From positions 744,001 through 808,000 of the forward strand of contig NZ_JAMTCR010000004.1 of the NCBI RefSeq assembly GCF_024171945.1: 64,000 bases of DNA. The letters are read 5' to 3'. Source of the DNA: Actinokineospora globicatena. GTDB lineage: Bacteria > Actinomycetota > Actinomycetes > Mycobacteriales > Pseudonocardiaceae. The notes under the pieces are model-generated. The model had not been told where the DNA came from, did not search any database, and was given only the letters and a program-made list of their open reading frames with translations. Below, piece by piece: positions 7,139 to 15,988 of this stretch (the stretch's first letter is position 1; every line of letters starts with the position of its first letter). Position numbers and translations under genes: made by a program.

Positions 7139-9160
7139 CTAGCCGAGCAGCGCTGGTCGGTGCCACTCCTCGCCGAGTACGTGTTCGGCGAGGAAGGCCA
7201 GCACGGTGGCGTACCAGATGCGCACGTTGTTGGGGGCCAGCACGAAGTGGTTCTCGTCCGGGAAGTACAGGAACCGGTGCGGGCCGGTGCCGTCCGCGCA
7301 GCGGGCCGACAGGTCCCACCACAGGCGCAGGGCCTCGCTGATCGGTACCCGGAAGTCGCGGGCGCCGTGGATGACCAGCATCGGTGTGGTGATCGCGTCG
7401 GCGTGGTGGTGCGGGGAGTTGGCCTCGGCGACCTGCGGGGTCATCTCGCGGCGGAAGTCGTAGGCGATGTCGGCGGTGTCGGTGGAGTGGTCGAGGTCCC
7501 ACACCGAGGCGTGCGTGACGATGGCGGCGAAGCGGTCGGTGTGCCCGGCGATCCAGTTGGCCATGTAGCCGCCGAACGAGCCGCCCATGGCCGCGGTCCT
7601 GGTCGGGTCCAGGTCGGGGCGGCGCAGCGCGGCGTCGGTGATCTCCATCAGGTCGGTGTACGGGGTGTCGCCCCACGCGCTCCAGCCGCGCCGGATGAAG
7701 TCGATGCCGTACCCGGTGGACAGCGCCGGGTCGGGCATCAGCACCGCGTAGCCGCGCGCCGCCGCGATCCACGGGTTCCACCGCCACGACCAGTTGTTGC
7801 GCGAGAGCACCGGTCCACCGTGGATCCACAGCAGCAGCGGCGCCGGTGACTCCGGGCTCGCGGTCGCGGGCAGCGTCAGCCACGCCCGCAGCGCCGTCCC
7901 GTCCGACGCGGTCGTGGTGACCTCGGTCAGCCTGCCGCGCACCTGGGTGGCGATGCCCAGCGCGGCAGCCGGGTCGGGCAACGGGGTGACCACGCCGCCG
8001 GGCAGGGAGACCCGGACCGGGACGGGCGGGCTGTCGATCGTGGAGCGCAACGCGTAGAGCCACTGGCCGTCGGGGGAGACGCAGGTGTCGGTGTAGGCGG
8101 CGTCGTCGGTGGTGAGCTTGGTCGGTTCGCCGGTGGTCGCGTCGACCAGCCACAGCGGCGACCGGCCGTGGTCGTCGGCGGACACCACGAGCGCGGTGCC
8201 GTCCGGGGTCCACCGCGCGGTGTGCGGCCACCGGTCCCACGCCGAGGTCAGCGCCTCCACCGGCCCGCCCGCCAGCGGCACGACGCCGAGCCAGCGGTCG
8301 CCGGGGTCGTCGGGGCACTTGCGCCGCTGCACCACCAGCGCGACCCGGGTGCCGTCCGGGGAGACCCGGGGCGACTCGTACTCGTGGTCGTGGTCGTCGG
8401 CGAGCACCCGCCGGGCGCCGGTGGCCACGTCGATGGCGACCACGGTGTGCCGCTGCGACCCGCCCGGCTCGCCGACCGCCCACATCGCCACCACGGTCCG
8501 GCCGTCCGGGCTGAGGTCCCAGCCGCACTCCTCGCCCAGCGCGCGGCCGACGTGCCCGGTCAGGTCGCGCACCCCGCCCGGTCCGCGCACCAGCAACCGG
8601 GTGCGCTCCGGCCCCAGGTCGTGGTCCCAGTGCCGGATCGGGAACTCCTCGTGCAGCACCGCGGTCACGCACGCGTCGGCCCGGCCGTCGCGCAGCACCC
8701 GGTCGGACTCCAGGTCCACCGCCGAGGGCAGCAGCGCGGAACCGAACACGATGGACCCGTCCGCGCCGCTGAGCACGCCGCGCACCCCGCCGCCCGGTCG
8801 GACCAGCGGCACCGGGTCGCCCCCGGTGGCGGGCAGCGACCACAGCGCCAGTCCGTCGTCCGCGCCCGGCTCCGACCGGGTGGAGGTGAACAGCACATCA
8901 CCCGACGGGGTGAAGCCCGCGCCGGTCTCGCCCTCCGCGCCCCTGGTCAGCCTGCGCGCGGCCCGCTCACCGCGCGGGTCGACCTCCCACAGGGAGCGGG
9001 TGTAGCGGGTACCCGACTCGTCGGGCAGCGAGACCCCGACGACCAGCCGGGCCCCGTCGTGGGACAGCCACAGCCCGGCCACCTGCGGCATCCGCACGAA
9101 GGCGTCAAGATCGGCCAGCGGCCCGGCGGGCAGCTGGTCCTCGGCGTCGTCGAAGATCAC
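7139..9160 (-). CDS. S9 prolyl-oligopeptidase-family peptidase
   Basis: 673-residue serine peptidase, apparently cytosolic (no signal peptide). The N-terminal two thirds is a beta-propeller with repeated SPDG and TPDG blades that gates the active site. The C-terminal third is an alpha/beta hydrolase with GGSFGGYM (nucleophile Ser), an Asp in HGARDFRVP and a His in DENHF. Such enzymes cut short peptides or acylated N-termini. GTG 9160 follows AAGGAG closely. A second, different S9 peptidase lies at 43253. Confidence 0.9.
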   Translation of the reverse strand: MIFDDAEDQLPAGPLADLDAFVRMPQVAGLWLSHDGARLVVGVSLPDESGTRYTRSLWEVDPRGERAARRLTRGAEGETGAGFTPSGDVLFTSTRSEPGADDGLALWSLPATGGDPVPLVRPGGGVRGVLSGADGSIVFGSALLPSAVDLESDRVLRDGRADACVTAVLHEEFPIRHWDHDLGPERTRLLVRGPGGVRDLTGHVGRALGEECGWDLSPDGRTVVAMWAVGEPGGSQRHTVVAIDVATGARRVLADDHDHEYESPRVSPDGTRVALVVQRRKCPDDPGDRWLGVVPLAGGPVEALTSAWDRWPHTARWTPDGTALVVSADDHGRSPLWLVDATTGEPTKLTTDDAAYTDTCVSPDGQWLYALRSTIDSPPVPVRVSLPGGVVTPLPDPAAALGIATQVRGRLTEVTTTASDGTALRAWLTLPATASPESPAPLLLWIHGGPVLSRNNWSWRWNPWIAAARGYAVLMPDPALSTGYGIDFIRRGWSAWGDTPYTDLMEITDAALRRPDLDPTRTAAMGGSFGGYMANWIAGHTDRFAAIVTHASVWDLDHSTDTADIAYDFRREMTPQVAEANSPHHHADAITTPMLVIHGARDFRVPISEALRLWWDLSARCADGTGPHRFLYFPDENHFVLAPNNVRIWYATVLAFLAEHVLGEEWHRPALLG

Positions 9161-9336
9161 GTCTCCTTATACCGAACCCGGGCCGCTCGCGCGCCCGCCA
9201 GGTCCTCGGCCCACCGGCTGGGACGGTCCCGCGCGGGTGCGTAGGGGGACCCCTGAACCGCGTGGTCAGGGCACGGATCGGGCGGAAACCGTTGCGGGTT
9301 CGGGGTTGTCGGTGAATTGCCGGTAGGGTCGGCACC

Positions 9337-9756
9337 ATGCCGCTGACTCTTGACGAACGTGAGCAGTTCCTCCTCGAGCCGCAGATCGGGTCCCTCGCCG
9401 TCGCCGCTGAGGACGGCCGCGGCCCGCTGCAGGTGCCGATCTGGTACAAGTACGAGCGCGGTGGCCAGCTCTGGATCACCACCAAGGCCACCTCCCGCAA
9501 GGCGGGGCTGATCGAGCGCGCGGGCCGGTTCTCGCTGCTCGTGGAGCGGCTGGAGCCGACCATCCGGTACGTGTCGGTGGAGGGCCCCGCGGTCGGCGAG
9601 CCCGGGTCCGACGAGCACCTGCGCGAGATGGCGTCGCGGTACGTGCGCCCCGAGCGGCTCGACGCCTACCTGGCCTACCTGAAGAAGGAGGGCCAGCAGA
9701 CGGTGTTCCGGCTCAAGGTCGAGCACTGGACCTCCGCGGACCTCGGCCCGGCCTGA
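9337..9756 (+). CDS. Pyridoxamine-phosphate-oxidase-like (PPOX/FDOR) split-barrel protein
   Basis: 139-residue split beta-barrel protein. The N-terminus (LTLDEREQFLLEPQIGSLAV) and the core VPIWYKYERGGQLWI are those of actinobacterial PPOX proteins, which bind FMN, F420 or haem-related ligands. Which cofactor is used cannot be read here. TAGGGT at 9324-9329 ends seven bases before ATG 9337 and no SD is present, indicating leaderless expression. The PEP-utilising enzyme gene begins 25 bp downstream in the same direction, so they may be cotranscribed. Confidence 0.8.
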   Translation: MPLTLDEREQFLLEPQIGSLAVAAEDGRGPLQVPIWYKYERGGQLWITTKATSRKAGLIERAGRFSLLVERLEPTIRYVSVEGPAVGEPGSDEHLREMASRYVRPERLDAYLAYLKKEGQQTVFRLKVEHWTSADLGPA

Positions 9757-9781
9757 TCGGCGCGCCTGCCACGATGTCGCC

Positions 9782-12271
9782 ATGACCGACCCCGAGCAAC
9801 CGCGATCCCCGCAGGCCCCCGAGCCGTTGTGGCTGGTCCGGCCGCCGGAACCGCTGGTGCTCGCGCTGGGCGACCCGGCGGCGGACCTGGCGGCCGTCGG
9901 CGGCAAGGGCGCGTCGCTGGCGGCGCTGGCCAGGGCCGGGTTGCCGGTGCCGCCGGGGTTCCACATCACCACCGCCGCCTACCGGGCGTTCCTGTTCCCG
10001 GACACCCGCCTGGGTGACCCGGCGGCGTTCATCCGCTCGGCCATGCCCCCGTCCGTCGCGACCGCCGTCGAGCACGCGTACACCGCGCTCGGCGGCGGTC
10101 CGGTGGCGGTGCGCTCCTCGGCCACCGCTGAAGACCTCGCGGACCTGTCCTTCGCCGGTCAGCACGACAGCTTCCTCGGCGTGGTCGGGGCGGAGGCGGT
10201 GCTGGACGCGGTCCGCCGGTGTTGGGCCTCGCTGTGGACCGACCGGGCGGTGGCCTACCGGGAGCGGCACGGGGTGTCCGAGGACGGTCTCGCGCTCGCG
10301 GTGGTCGTCCAGCGGATGGTGCGGGCGACCGCGGCCGGGGTGCTGTTCACCGCGAACCCGGTCGACCCATCGGAGACTGTCGTCAACGCCGCTTGGGGGC
10401 TGGGCGAGGCCGTCGTGGGTGGGCGGGTCACCGCGGATACCTACGTCGTGGCGGGTGGGGCCGAGGTGCGCCGGGAGATCGCGGACAAGGCGGTCATGAC
10501 CGTCCAGACCGCGTCCGGCACCGAGGATGTCCCAGTCCCGCCTTCCTTACGCCGGGCCGCCGCTCTGGACACCCGGCAGGTCCTGGAGTTGGCTGCGCTG
10601 GGTGCCCGAGTGCGCGAGCTGCACGGCGGCGAGGTCGACCTCGAGTGGGCGCGCGACGCCGACGGGTTCGCCCTGCTGCAGGCCCGGCCGATCACCACCC
10701 AGGCCGCCGAGGTGTGGAACGACTCGCTGCTCGGCGACTACCTGTGGACCTCCGCCAACATCGGCGAGGCCATCCCGAGCGTAATGACCCCGGCCACGTG
10801 GTCGCTGGTGCGGTCCACGCCCGCGCCGGGCCTGGGGCCGCACCCGAGCAAGGGCAACATCGGCGGCCGCTGCTACCTGAACCTCAGCGTCCCGTTGGCC
10901 GTTGGTGGCGCACTGGGGTTGCGTAGGCCCGCCCGTCGTGTGGTCGGGCGGATGTTCGGCCGCATCCCGGGGGATGTCGAGGTGCCGCCGCTGCCGATGA
11001 CTCGCGGGGCCGTGCTGCGAGCCGCCGCCGACGCGATGGTCCCGTTCGTCCGCCAGGGCCGCGAGTTCCAGCGGCGCTTGCCCGAACTGCTGGCCCGCAC
11101 GCCCGGTCGGTGCGCGGTGCTGCGCGAGCGGATCGCGAAAGTGACCGGGACGGGGGAGTTGCTGGCGCTGTGGCGGTCCGATGTGGACTCACTGCTGCGG
11201 ACCGACTGCGCCATCCTCGACGCCGGTGGGCGGACGGCGCGGGCGGGGGAGCGGGTCGCCGCCCAGCTGCGCAAGCTCGCCCCGGACGACGCCGCGGTGT
11301 TGGCCACCGGTCTGCACAGTGCCGACGAGGATCTCGCCAGCCTCGGTCCGCTGGTGGGGCTGGCGCGGTTGCGGGCCGGGGAGATCGACCGGGAAACCTA
11401 TGCGCGGCAATGGGGTCACCGGTGCGCGGACGAGTACGAGGTGTCCGTCCCGCGCCCGTTCGAGGACCCGGAGTGGCTCGACCGGGAACTCGCTGCCCTC
11501 GGCGACCCGGTCGGCCTGCTCGACCGGCAGTCCGAGGCCCGGGCGGCGGCGTGGGAGCGGTTCACCGCCGCGCACCCGCATCGAGCCCCGGGGATTCGGC
11601 GCGCGCTGGAGAAGGCGGCCGAGGCTGGTCGGGTGCGTGAGCGGGCACGGTCAGAGATGGTGCGGACGTTCTCGGTGTTCCGCGCGTTCATCGTGCGCGC
11701 GGGCGAGCTGACCGGCCACGGCGACGACCTGTTCATGCTGCCGATCGACGACATCCTCACGGTGCTGACCGGCGACGAGACCCCGCTCGCGGCCGCCCCC
11801 GCGCGCAGGGCCGCCTACCGGCTCTACCGCTCGCTGCCGCCCTACCCGACGTTGATCAGCGGCCAGTTCGACCCGCTGTCCTGGTCAGCGACCGACCACG
11901 AACCAGTGGACGGCACGATCACCGGATTCCCCGGCGTTCCCGGCATCATCACCGGCCGCGTGCGTGTCGTGTCCACAGTGGATGAAGCGGAAGCCCTGAA
12001 GCAAAGCGAAATCCTGGTCGCACCGTCCACCAACGTCGGCTGGACCCCGGTGTTCCCCCGCGCCGCCGCGATCATCACCGACGTCGGCGCCCCGCTGTCC
12101 CACGCCGCCATCGTCGCCCGAGAACTCGGCATCCCCGCCGTCGTCGGCTGCGGCAACGCCACCACCCACCTCGCCACCGGCGACCTGATCCGCGTCAACG
12201 GAGCCAAGGGCACAGTCGAGCGCCTCCCCGAGCCCGATGGTGCCAGCGACCAGCACGACGACGCCGACTAG
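9782..12271 (+). CDS. PEP/pyruvate-binding phosphotransferase, rifampicin-phosphotransferase-like
   Basis: 829-residue three-part enzyme of the PEP synthase/Rph type. The N-terminal ATP-grasp domain opens with AVGGKGASLAALARAGLPVP and contains AVRSSATAEDLADLSFAGQ. A long helical middle region (about 330-700) would bind the acceptor. The C-terminal swivelling phospho-His domain carries GAPLSHAAIVARE with His774. Length and order fit rifampicin phosphotransferase, which phosphorylates rifamycins from ATP, but related enzymes with unknown acceptors are common. No rifamycin-associated promoter element is visible. The gene follows the PPOX gene by 25 bp. Confidence 0.75.
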   Translation: MTDPEQPRSPQAPEPLWLVRPPEPLVLALGDPAADLAAVGGKGASLAALARAGLPVPPGFHITTAAYRAFLFPDTRLGDPAAFIRSAMPPSVATAVEHAYTALGGGPVAVRSSATAEDLADLSFAGQHDSFLGVVGAEAVLDAVRRCWASLWTDRAVAYRERHGVSEDGLALAVVVQRMVRATAAGVLFTANPVDPSETVVNAAWGLGEAVVGGRVTADTYVVAGGAEVRREIADKAVMTVQTASGTEDVPVPPSLRRAAALDTRQVLELAALGARVRELHGGEVDLEWARDADGFALLQARPITTQAAEVWNDSLLGDYLWTSANIGEAIPSVMTPATWSLVRSTPAPGLGPHPSKGNIGGRCYLNLSVPLAVGGALGLRRPARRVVGRMFGRIPGDVEVPPLPMTRGAVLRAAADAMVPFVRQGREFQRRLPELLARTPGRCAVLRERIAKVTGTGELLALWRSDVDSLLRTDCAILDAGGRTARAGERVAAQLRKLAPDDAAVLATGLHSADEDLASLGPLVGLARLRAGEIDRETYARQWGHRCADEYEVSVPRPFEDPEWLDRELAALGDPVGLLDRQSEARAAAWERFTAAHPHRAPGIRRALEKAAEAGRVRERARSEMVRTFSVFRAFIVRAGELTGHGDDLFMLPIDDILTVLTGDETPLAAAPARRAAYRLYRSLPPYPTLISGQFDPLSWSATDHEPVDGTITGFPGVPGIITGRVRVVSTVDEAEALKQSEILVAPSTNVGWTPVFPRAAAIITDVGAPLSHAAIVARELGIPAVVGCGNATTHLATGDLIRVNGAKGTVERLPEPDGASDQHDDAD

Positions 12272-12296
12272 CCCGCTGGAGGTGTTGCGGGAAGGG

Positions 12297-13253
12297 CTAT
12301 TCGGGGTCGCCGGGGTCGGGGGCGCCTGCTTGTTCGTCGCGTTCTGCCCATTCCAGCAGGGTGTCGAGGCGGTAGACAGAGTCGTCTATGCCCGCGTGCG
12401 GGTCGCCTAGTTCGGCGAAGCGGGCGGGCACGGTGGCGATGGTGCAGTCGCGGGGGTCGACGGTGTTGATCTCGTCCCAGTGCAGGGGAGTGGACACAGT
12501 CGCTTCCGGGACGCCGCGCACCGAGTACGCCGAGGCGATCGTGTGGTCGCGGGCGTTCTGGTTGTAGTCGACGAACAGCGCCGCCGGGTCGCGGTCCTTG
12601 CGCCACCACGCGGTGGTCACGTCGACCGGGGCGCGCCGCTCGACCTCGCGGGCGAAGGCCAGGGCCGCGCGGCGGACGTCGGTGAAGGACCACTCCGGGG
12701 CGATGCGCACGTAGACGTGCAGCCCGGTGCCGCCGGACGTCTTCGGCCAGCCCACCGCGCCCAGCTCGTCGAGCACCTCGTGGACCACCCCGGCGACCCG
12801 GCGGACCCGGTCGAAGCCGCACTCGGGCATCGGGTCGAGGTCGATGCGCCACTCGTCGGGCCGTTCGGTGTCGGCGCGGCGGGAGTTCCACGGGTGGAAC
12901 TCCACAGTCGACATCTGCACGGCCCAGGCGACGTCGGCCAGCTTGGTGACGCACAGCTCGTCGGCGTGCCGGTTGTACCGGGGGAAGTGCAGCCGCACCG
13001 TCTCCAACCACGGTGGTGCGCCGTGCGGGACGCGCTTCTGGTGGACCTTGTCGCCGGTGACGCCCTTGGGGAAGCGGTGCAGCATGCACGGCCGCTCCCG
13101 CAGCGCGCGCACGATGCCCTCGCCCACCGAGAGGTAGTAGTCGACCAGGTCGAGCTTGGTCACCCCGAGCGCGGGGAAGTACACCCGGTCCGGATTGGAC
13201 ACCCGGACGGTGTGCTCGCCGACCTCGATCTCGACCGCCGGGGCGTCCGCCAT
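12297..13253 (-). CDS. LigD-type DNA polymerase/primase domain protein (NHEJ)
   Basis: 318-residue stand-alone archaeo-eukaryotic primase-type polymerase, equivalent to the polymerase domain of LigD. Recognisable segments are VSNPDRVYFPALGVTKLDLV, WRIDLDPMPE (catalytic Asp pair), SGGTGLHVYVRI and DYNQNARDHTIASAYSVR. In the known pathway this domain fills gaps and adds ribonucleotides at broken ends with Ku. No ligase, nuclease or Ku domain is attached or adjacent. TACGTT (13265-13260) ends six bases before ATG 13253, indicating leaderless translation. It is divergent from padR. Confidence 0.9.
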   Translation of the reverse strand: MADAPAVEIEVGEHTVRVSNPDRVYFPALGVTKLDLVDYYLSVGEGIVRALRERPCMLHRFPKGVTGDKVHQKRVPHGAPPWLETVRLHFPRYNRHADELCVTKLADVAWAVQMSTVEFHPWNSRRADTERPDEWRIDLDPMPECGFDRVRRVAGVVHEVLDELGAVGWPKTSGGTGLHVYVRIAPEWSFTDVRRAALAFAREVERRAPVDVTTAWWRKDRDPAALFVDYNQNARDHTIASAYSVRGVPEATVSTPLHWDEINTVDPRDCTIATVPARFAELGDPHAGIDDSVYRLDTLLEWAERDEQAGAPDPGDPE

Positions 13254-13310
13254 GGGCACAACGTAACCAGCGCGGCGCCCCCCTGCCAGGCTGTGCGGGA
13301 CGTGGTCCGG

Positions 13311-13356
13311 AACTAATTAGTTGACACTGACTAGTCGAGTCGGGATAGTTGGTTTC
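13311..13356 (+). promoter_or_regulatory. padR promoter with two palindromic operator candidates
   Basis: -35 TTGACA (13321-13326), 17-bp spacer and -10 GATAGT (13344-13349) predict a start near 13356. The perfect 12-bp palindrome AACTAATTAGTT (13311-13322) overlaps the -35, and the 8-bp palindrome GACTAGTC (13329-13336) lies in the spacer. Both are well placed for PadR autorepression. The AT-rich sequence stands out from the surrounding GC. Confidence 0.55.
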
Positions 13357-13372
13357 GGCTAGAGATGAGGAC

Positions 13373-13990
13373 GTGGTGGCCAAGCGACGCGCGGTGGGCA
13401 ACCCGCTGGCGCTCGCGGTGCTCTCCGGTCTGCTGCTGGAGCCCATGCACCCCTACGAGATGGGGCGCAGGCTCAAGGAGACCGGCAAGGACCGCAACAT
13501 CAAGTACAACCGGGGCTCGCTCTACATGGTGGTGGAGCAGCTGGCCAAGGCCGGGTTCATCGCCGAGCAGGAGACGGTGCGGGACACGGCCCGGCCCGAG
13601 CGCACCGTCTACGCGCTCACCGGCACCGGCAGGGCGGAGCTCTACGACTGGATGCGCGAACTCGTCGCCGAACCCGAGCACGAGTACCCGAGGTTCGGGG
13701 TCGCGCTGTCGCTGCTCGGCGTGCTCGACCCCGCGGAGGCGGTCGAGCTGCTCGGGCGCCGGGTGGTCGCGCTCGACCGCGAGGCCGCGGAGATCACGGC
13801 CGACACCGCGCGGGCCAAGGAGCAGGGCGTGCTGTGGGTGTTCCTCGTGGAGGAGGACTACCGGCTCGCGCTGCTCGACGCCGAACGCCGCTTCGTCACC
13901 GCCCTCATCGACGGCCTCACGGCGCCGGAGTACGTCCGCGCCTGGCAGGACGCGTTCGGAGAGGGGAAACCATGGAGCGGGGAGCAGTAG
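13373..13990 (+). CDS. PadR-family transcriptional regulator
   Basis: 205-residue repressor. The PadR winged helix at the N-terminus (LALAVLSGLLLEPMHPYEMG, then RGSLYMVVEQLAKAGFI) is followed by a C-terminal helical dimerisation/effector domain (VirR type). Start GTG 13373 is taken because GAGG stands just before it and the predicted transcription start lies near 13356, which rules out the earlier in-frame GTG at 13349. The downstream FAD monooxygenase gene begins inside its last 19 bases. The two form an operon, and the monooxygenase is probably induced when PadR binds a small hydrophobic compound. Confidence 0.85.
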   Translation: MVAKRRAVGNPLALAVLSGLLLEPMHPYEMGRRLKETGKDRNIKYNRGSLYMVVEQLAKAGFIAEQETVRDTARPERTVYALTGTGRAELYDWMRELVAEPEHEYPRFGVALSLLGVLDPAEAVELLGRRVVALDREAAEITADTARAKEQGVLWVFLVEEDYRLALLDAERRFVTALIDGLTAPEYVRAWQDAFGEGKPWSGEQ

Positions 13991-15171
13991 CCACGGCGTT
14001 GGTCGTCGGGGGCGGTATCGCGGGAGCGGTCACCGCCGCCGCGCTGAGGCAGGCCGGGGTGGCGGTGAGGGTGTTCGAGGCGCACGCCGGGGCGGCCGAC
14101 GGGGTCGGCGGGATGCTGATGGTCGCGCCCAACGGGCTCGACGCGTTCGCCGCCGTCGGGGTGGGGGAGCGGGTCGGCGCGCTCGGGCAGCCGACCAGCA
14201 CCATGGTCATGGAGGACTTCCGCGGCCGGAAGGTGTTCGCCTTCGACGGGCTGCCCGGCCTCCCCGCCAGCCGCACGCTGTGGCGGTCCGACCTCTACCG
14301 CGTGCTGCACGACCGCGCCGTGGAGTTGGGCGCGACCGTCGAGCACGGCAAGCGGCTGGTCGGCGTCGAGGAGGACGAGGACTCGATCACCGCCGTGTTC
14401 GCCGACGGCACCACCGCCACCGCCGACGTGCTGATCGGCGCCGACGGCATCCGCTCGACCGTCCGCGCGCTGATCGCCCCCGACGCCCCCGGCCCCGAGC
14501 CCGTCGGCCTGCTCGGCCTCGGCGGCTGGGGACCGCCGGTCCCGGGCATCGGCGACCCCGGCGTCATGCACTTCGCCCAGGGCAAGCGCGCCTTCTTCGG
14601 CTACTGGGCCACGGCCGAGGGCGACACGGCCTGGTTCAGCAACCTGCCGCACCCCGGCGCGATGTCGAGCGCGCAGGCCCGCGAGGTGCCCGCCGAGGAC
14701 TGGCTGCGCCGACTCCGCGCCGCCCACGAGGGCGACCACCCGGCCGAGCAGGTGCTGGCGGGCGCGCGGGACCTGCAGATCACCGGCGCGCTGGAGATCC
14801 TGCCCGCGGTGCGGCACTGGTACCGCGGCCGGATGGTGCTGGTCGGCGACTCCGCGCACGCCCCGTCGCCCAGTTCCGGCCAGGGCGCGTCGATCACCGC
14901 GGAGAGCGCCGTCCAGCTGGCCAGGTGCCTGCGCGACCTGCCGGACCTGCCACGTGCGTTCGCCGCCTACGAGGGACTGCGCCGGGCCCGCACCGACAAG
15001 ATCATCGCGGGCGCGCGCCGGACCAACAACACCAAGGCCGCCGGGCCGGTCGCCAGGGCCGTCAGCCGCGCGCTGACCCCGGTGCTGACCCGCACCCTGT
15101 TCACCCCCAAGCGGATCTTCGGCGACATCCACGCGCACACCATCGACTGGGACGAGCGGGTCGGCGCCTAG
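13972..15171 (+). CDS. FAD-dependent aromatic monooxygenase
   Basis: 399-residue group A flavoprotein monooxygenase using FAD and NAD(P)H to hydroxylate an aromatic or polyketide-like substrate. The Rossmann motif VVGGGIAGAVTAAALRQAG is at the N-terminus. ADVLIGADGIRSTVR is the DG motif, and VGDSAHAPSPSSGQGASIT is the second FAD motif. It is translationally coupled to padR (19-base overlap), with GAGAGG before ATG 13972. Its TAG stop codon lies within the CTAG target duplication of an adjacent MITE, so the insertion left the reading frame intact. The substrate cannot be deduced; self-resistance or detoxification is plausible. Confidence 0.85.
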   Translation: MERGAVATALVVGGGIAGAVTAAALRQAGVAVRVFEAHAGAADGVGGMLMVAPNGLDAFAAVGVGERVGALGQPTSTMVMEDFRGRKVFAFDGLPGLPASRTLWRSDLYRVLHDRAVELGATVEHGKRLVGVEEDEDSITAVFADGTTATADVLIGADGIRSTVRALIAPDAPGPEPVGLLGLGGWGPPVPGIGDPGVMHFAQGKRAFFGYWATAEGDTAWFSNLPHPGAMSSAQAREVPAEDWLRRLRAAHEGDHPAEQVLAGARDLQITGALEILPAVRHWYRGRMVLVGDSAHAPSPSSGQGASITAESAVQLARCLRDLPDLPRAFAAYEGLRRARTDKIIAGARRTNNTKAAGPVARAVSRALTPVLTRTLFTPKRIFGDIHAHTIDWDERVGA

Positions 15172-15331
15172 GCGCTGTCCTGTAAGTCCGGTGGGTGGGA
15201 TTCGTGATCCGCGTGGTTCCTGGGTGCGCGGACGGGAAGCCACTCGTACCGGGTTGTACTGGGGTTTTCCGGCCGTGCGGCCAGGGGCCGCGCGGGCGCG
15301 GATAGCGCGTGCCGGACTTGCGGGACAGCGC
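15172..15331. mobile_element. 160-bp IS5-family-type MITE with CTAG target duplication
   Basis: A non-coding element is bounded by inverted ends: GCGCTGTCCTGTAAGTCCGG (15172-15191) and its complement at 15312-15331, with two mismatches in 20. CTAG flanks both sides (15168-15171 and 15332-15335), matching the YTAR duplication known for IS5-group transposons. No transposase frame fits inside, so it would need a transposase supplied in trans. Confidence 0.75.
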
Positions 15332-15345
15332 CTAGGCTCGGCGGG

Positions 15346-15903
15346 GTGCGGTGGGCGGCGGTGGTCCTGGCCGGGGGCAAGGCGGCCCGGATGGGCGGGG
15401 TGGACAAGCCCGCGCTCGTCGTCGGCGGCCGCACCCTGCTCGACCGGGTGATCTCCGCCGTCGCGCACGCCGACGAGATCATCGTCGTCGGCCCACCGCG
15501 CCCGACCGTCCACCCTGTCCGGTGGACCCGCGAGCCCGAACCCGGCTCCGGTCCGGTGGCGGGCATGGCAGCCGGGCTCGACCTCGTCACCGCCGAGGTC
15601 GTCGTGCTGCTCGCGGCCGATCTCCCCGCGCTCACCCGCGCCACCGTCGACCGCTTGCGCGCGGCACCACCAGCCGTCCTGGTGGACGCCGACGGGCGCG
15701 ACCAGTGGCTGCTCGGCGCCTGGCCGACCGCCGCTCTCCGGGCGGCGACGCCCGCCGAGCCCGCCAACGCCGCACTGCGTAGGGTCCTCACAGGACTCGC
15801 GCCGGTCCGCCTCGGTGACGTCGACGGCAGCGCGCGCGACGTCGACCAGCCGTCGGACCTGGCCGACCCCGTTCCCAGAACCGGCACCCCGTTCCCAGAG
15901 TGA
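15346..15903 (+). CDS. mobA: Molybdenum cofactor guanylyltransferase
   Basis: 185-residue cytoplasmic enzyme that transfers GMP from GTP to molybdopterin to make MGD. The signature VVLAGGKAARMGGVDKPALV is at the N-terminus, with GPVAGMAAGL and the metal-binding segment LLAADLPAL further on. It is somewhat shorter than E. coli MobA and lacks a fused MobB. The GTG start at 15346 has no SD. TAGGCT (15333-15338), formed at the right junction of the neighbouring MITE, ends seven bases before it and is a plausible -10 for leaderless expression. A CofC-like nucleotidyltransferase is a less likely alternative. Confidence 0.8.
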   Translation: MRWAAVVLAGGKAARMGGVDKPALVVGGRTLLDRVISAVAHADEIIVVGPPRPTVHPVRWTREPEPGSGPVAGMAAGLDLVTAEVVVLLAADLPALTRATVDRLRAAPPAVLVDADGRDQWLLGAWPTAALRAATPAEPANAALRRVLTGLAPVRLGDVDGSARDVDQPSDLADPVPRTGTPFPE

Positions 15904-15988
15904 GTTCACAGGGCTCACACCGGCGGTCCGGTTGGCTGTACGCGGTAGACCGCGAGGTCTGTCGCGAGATCCACGAGGAGGATTGCCG

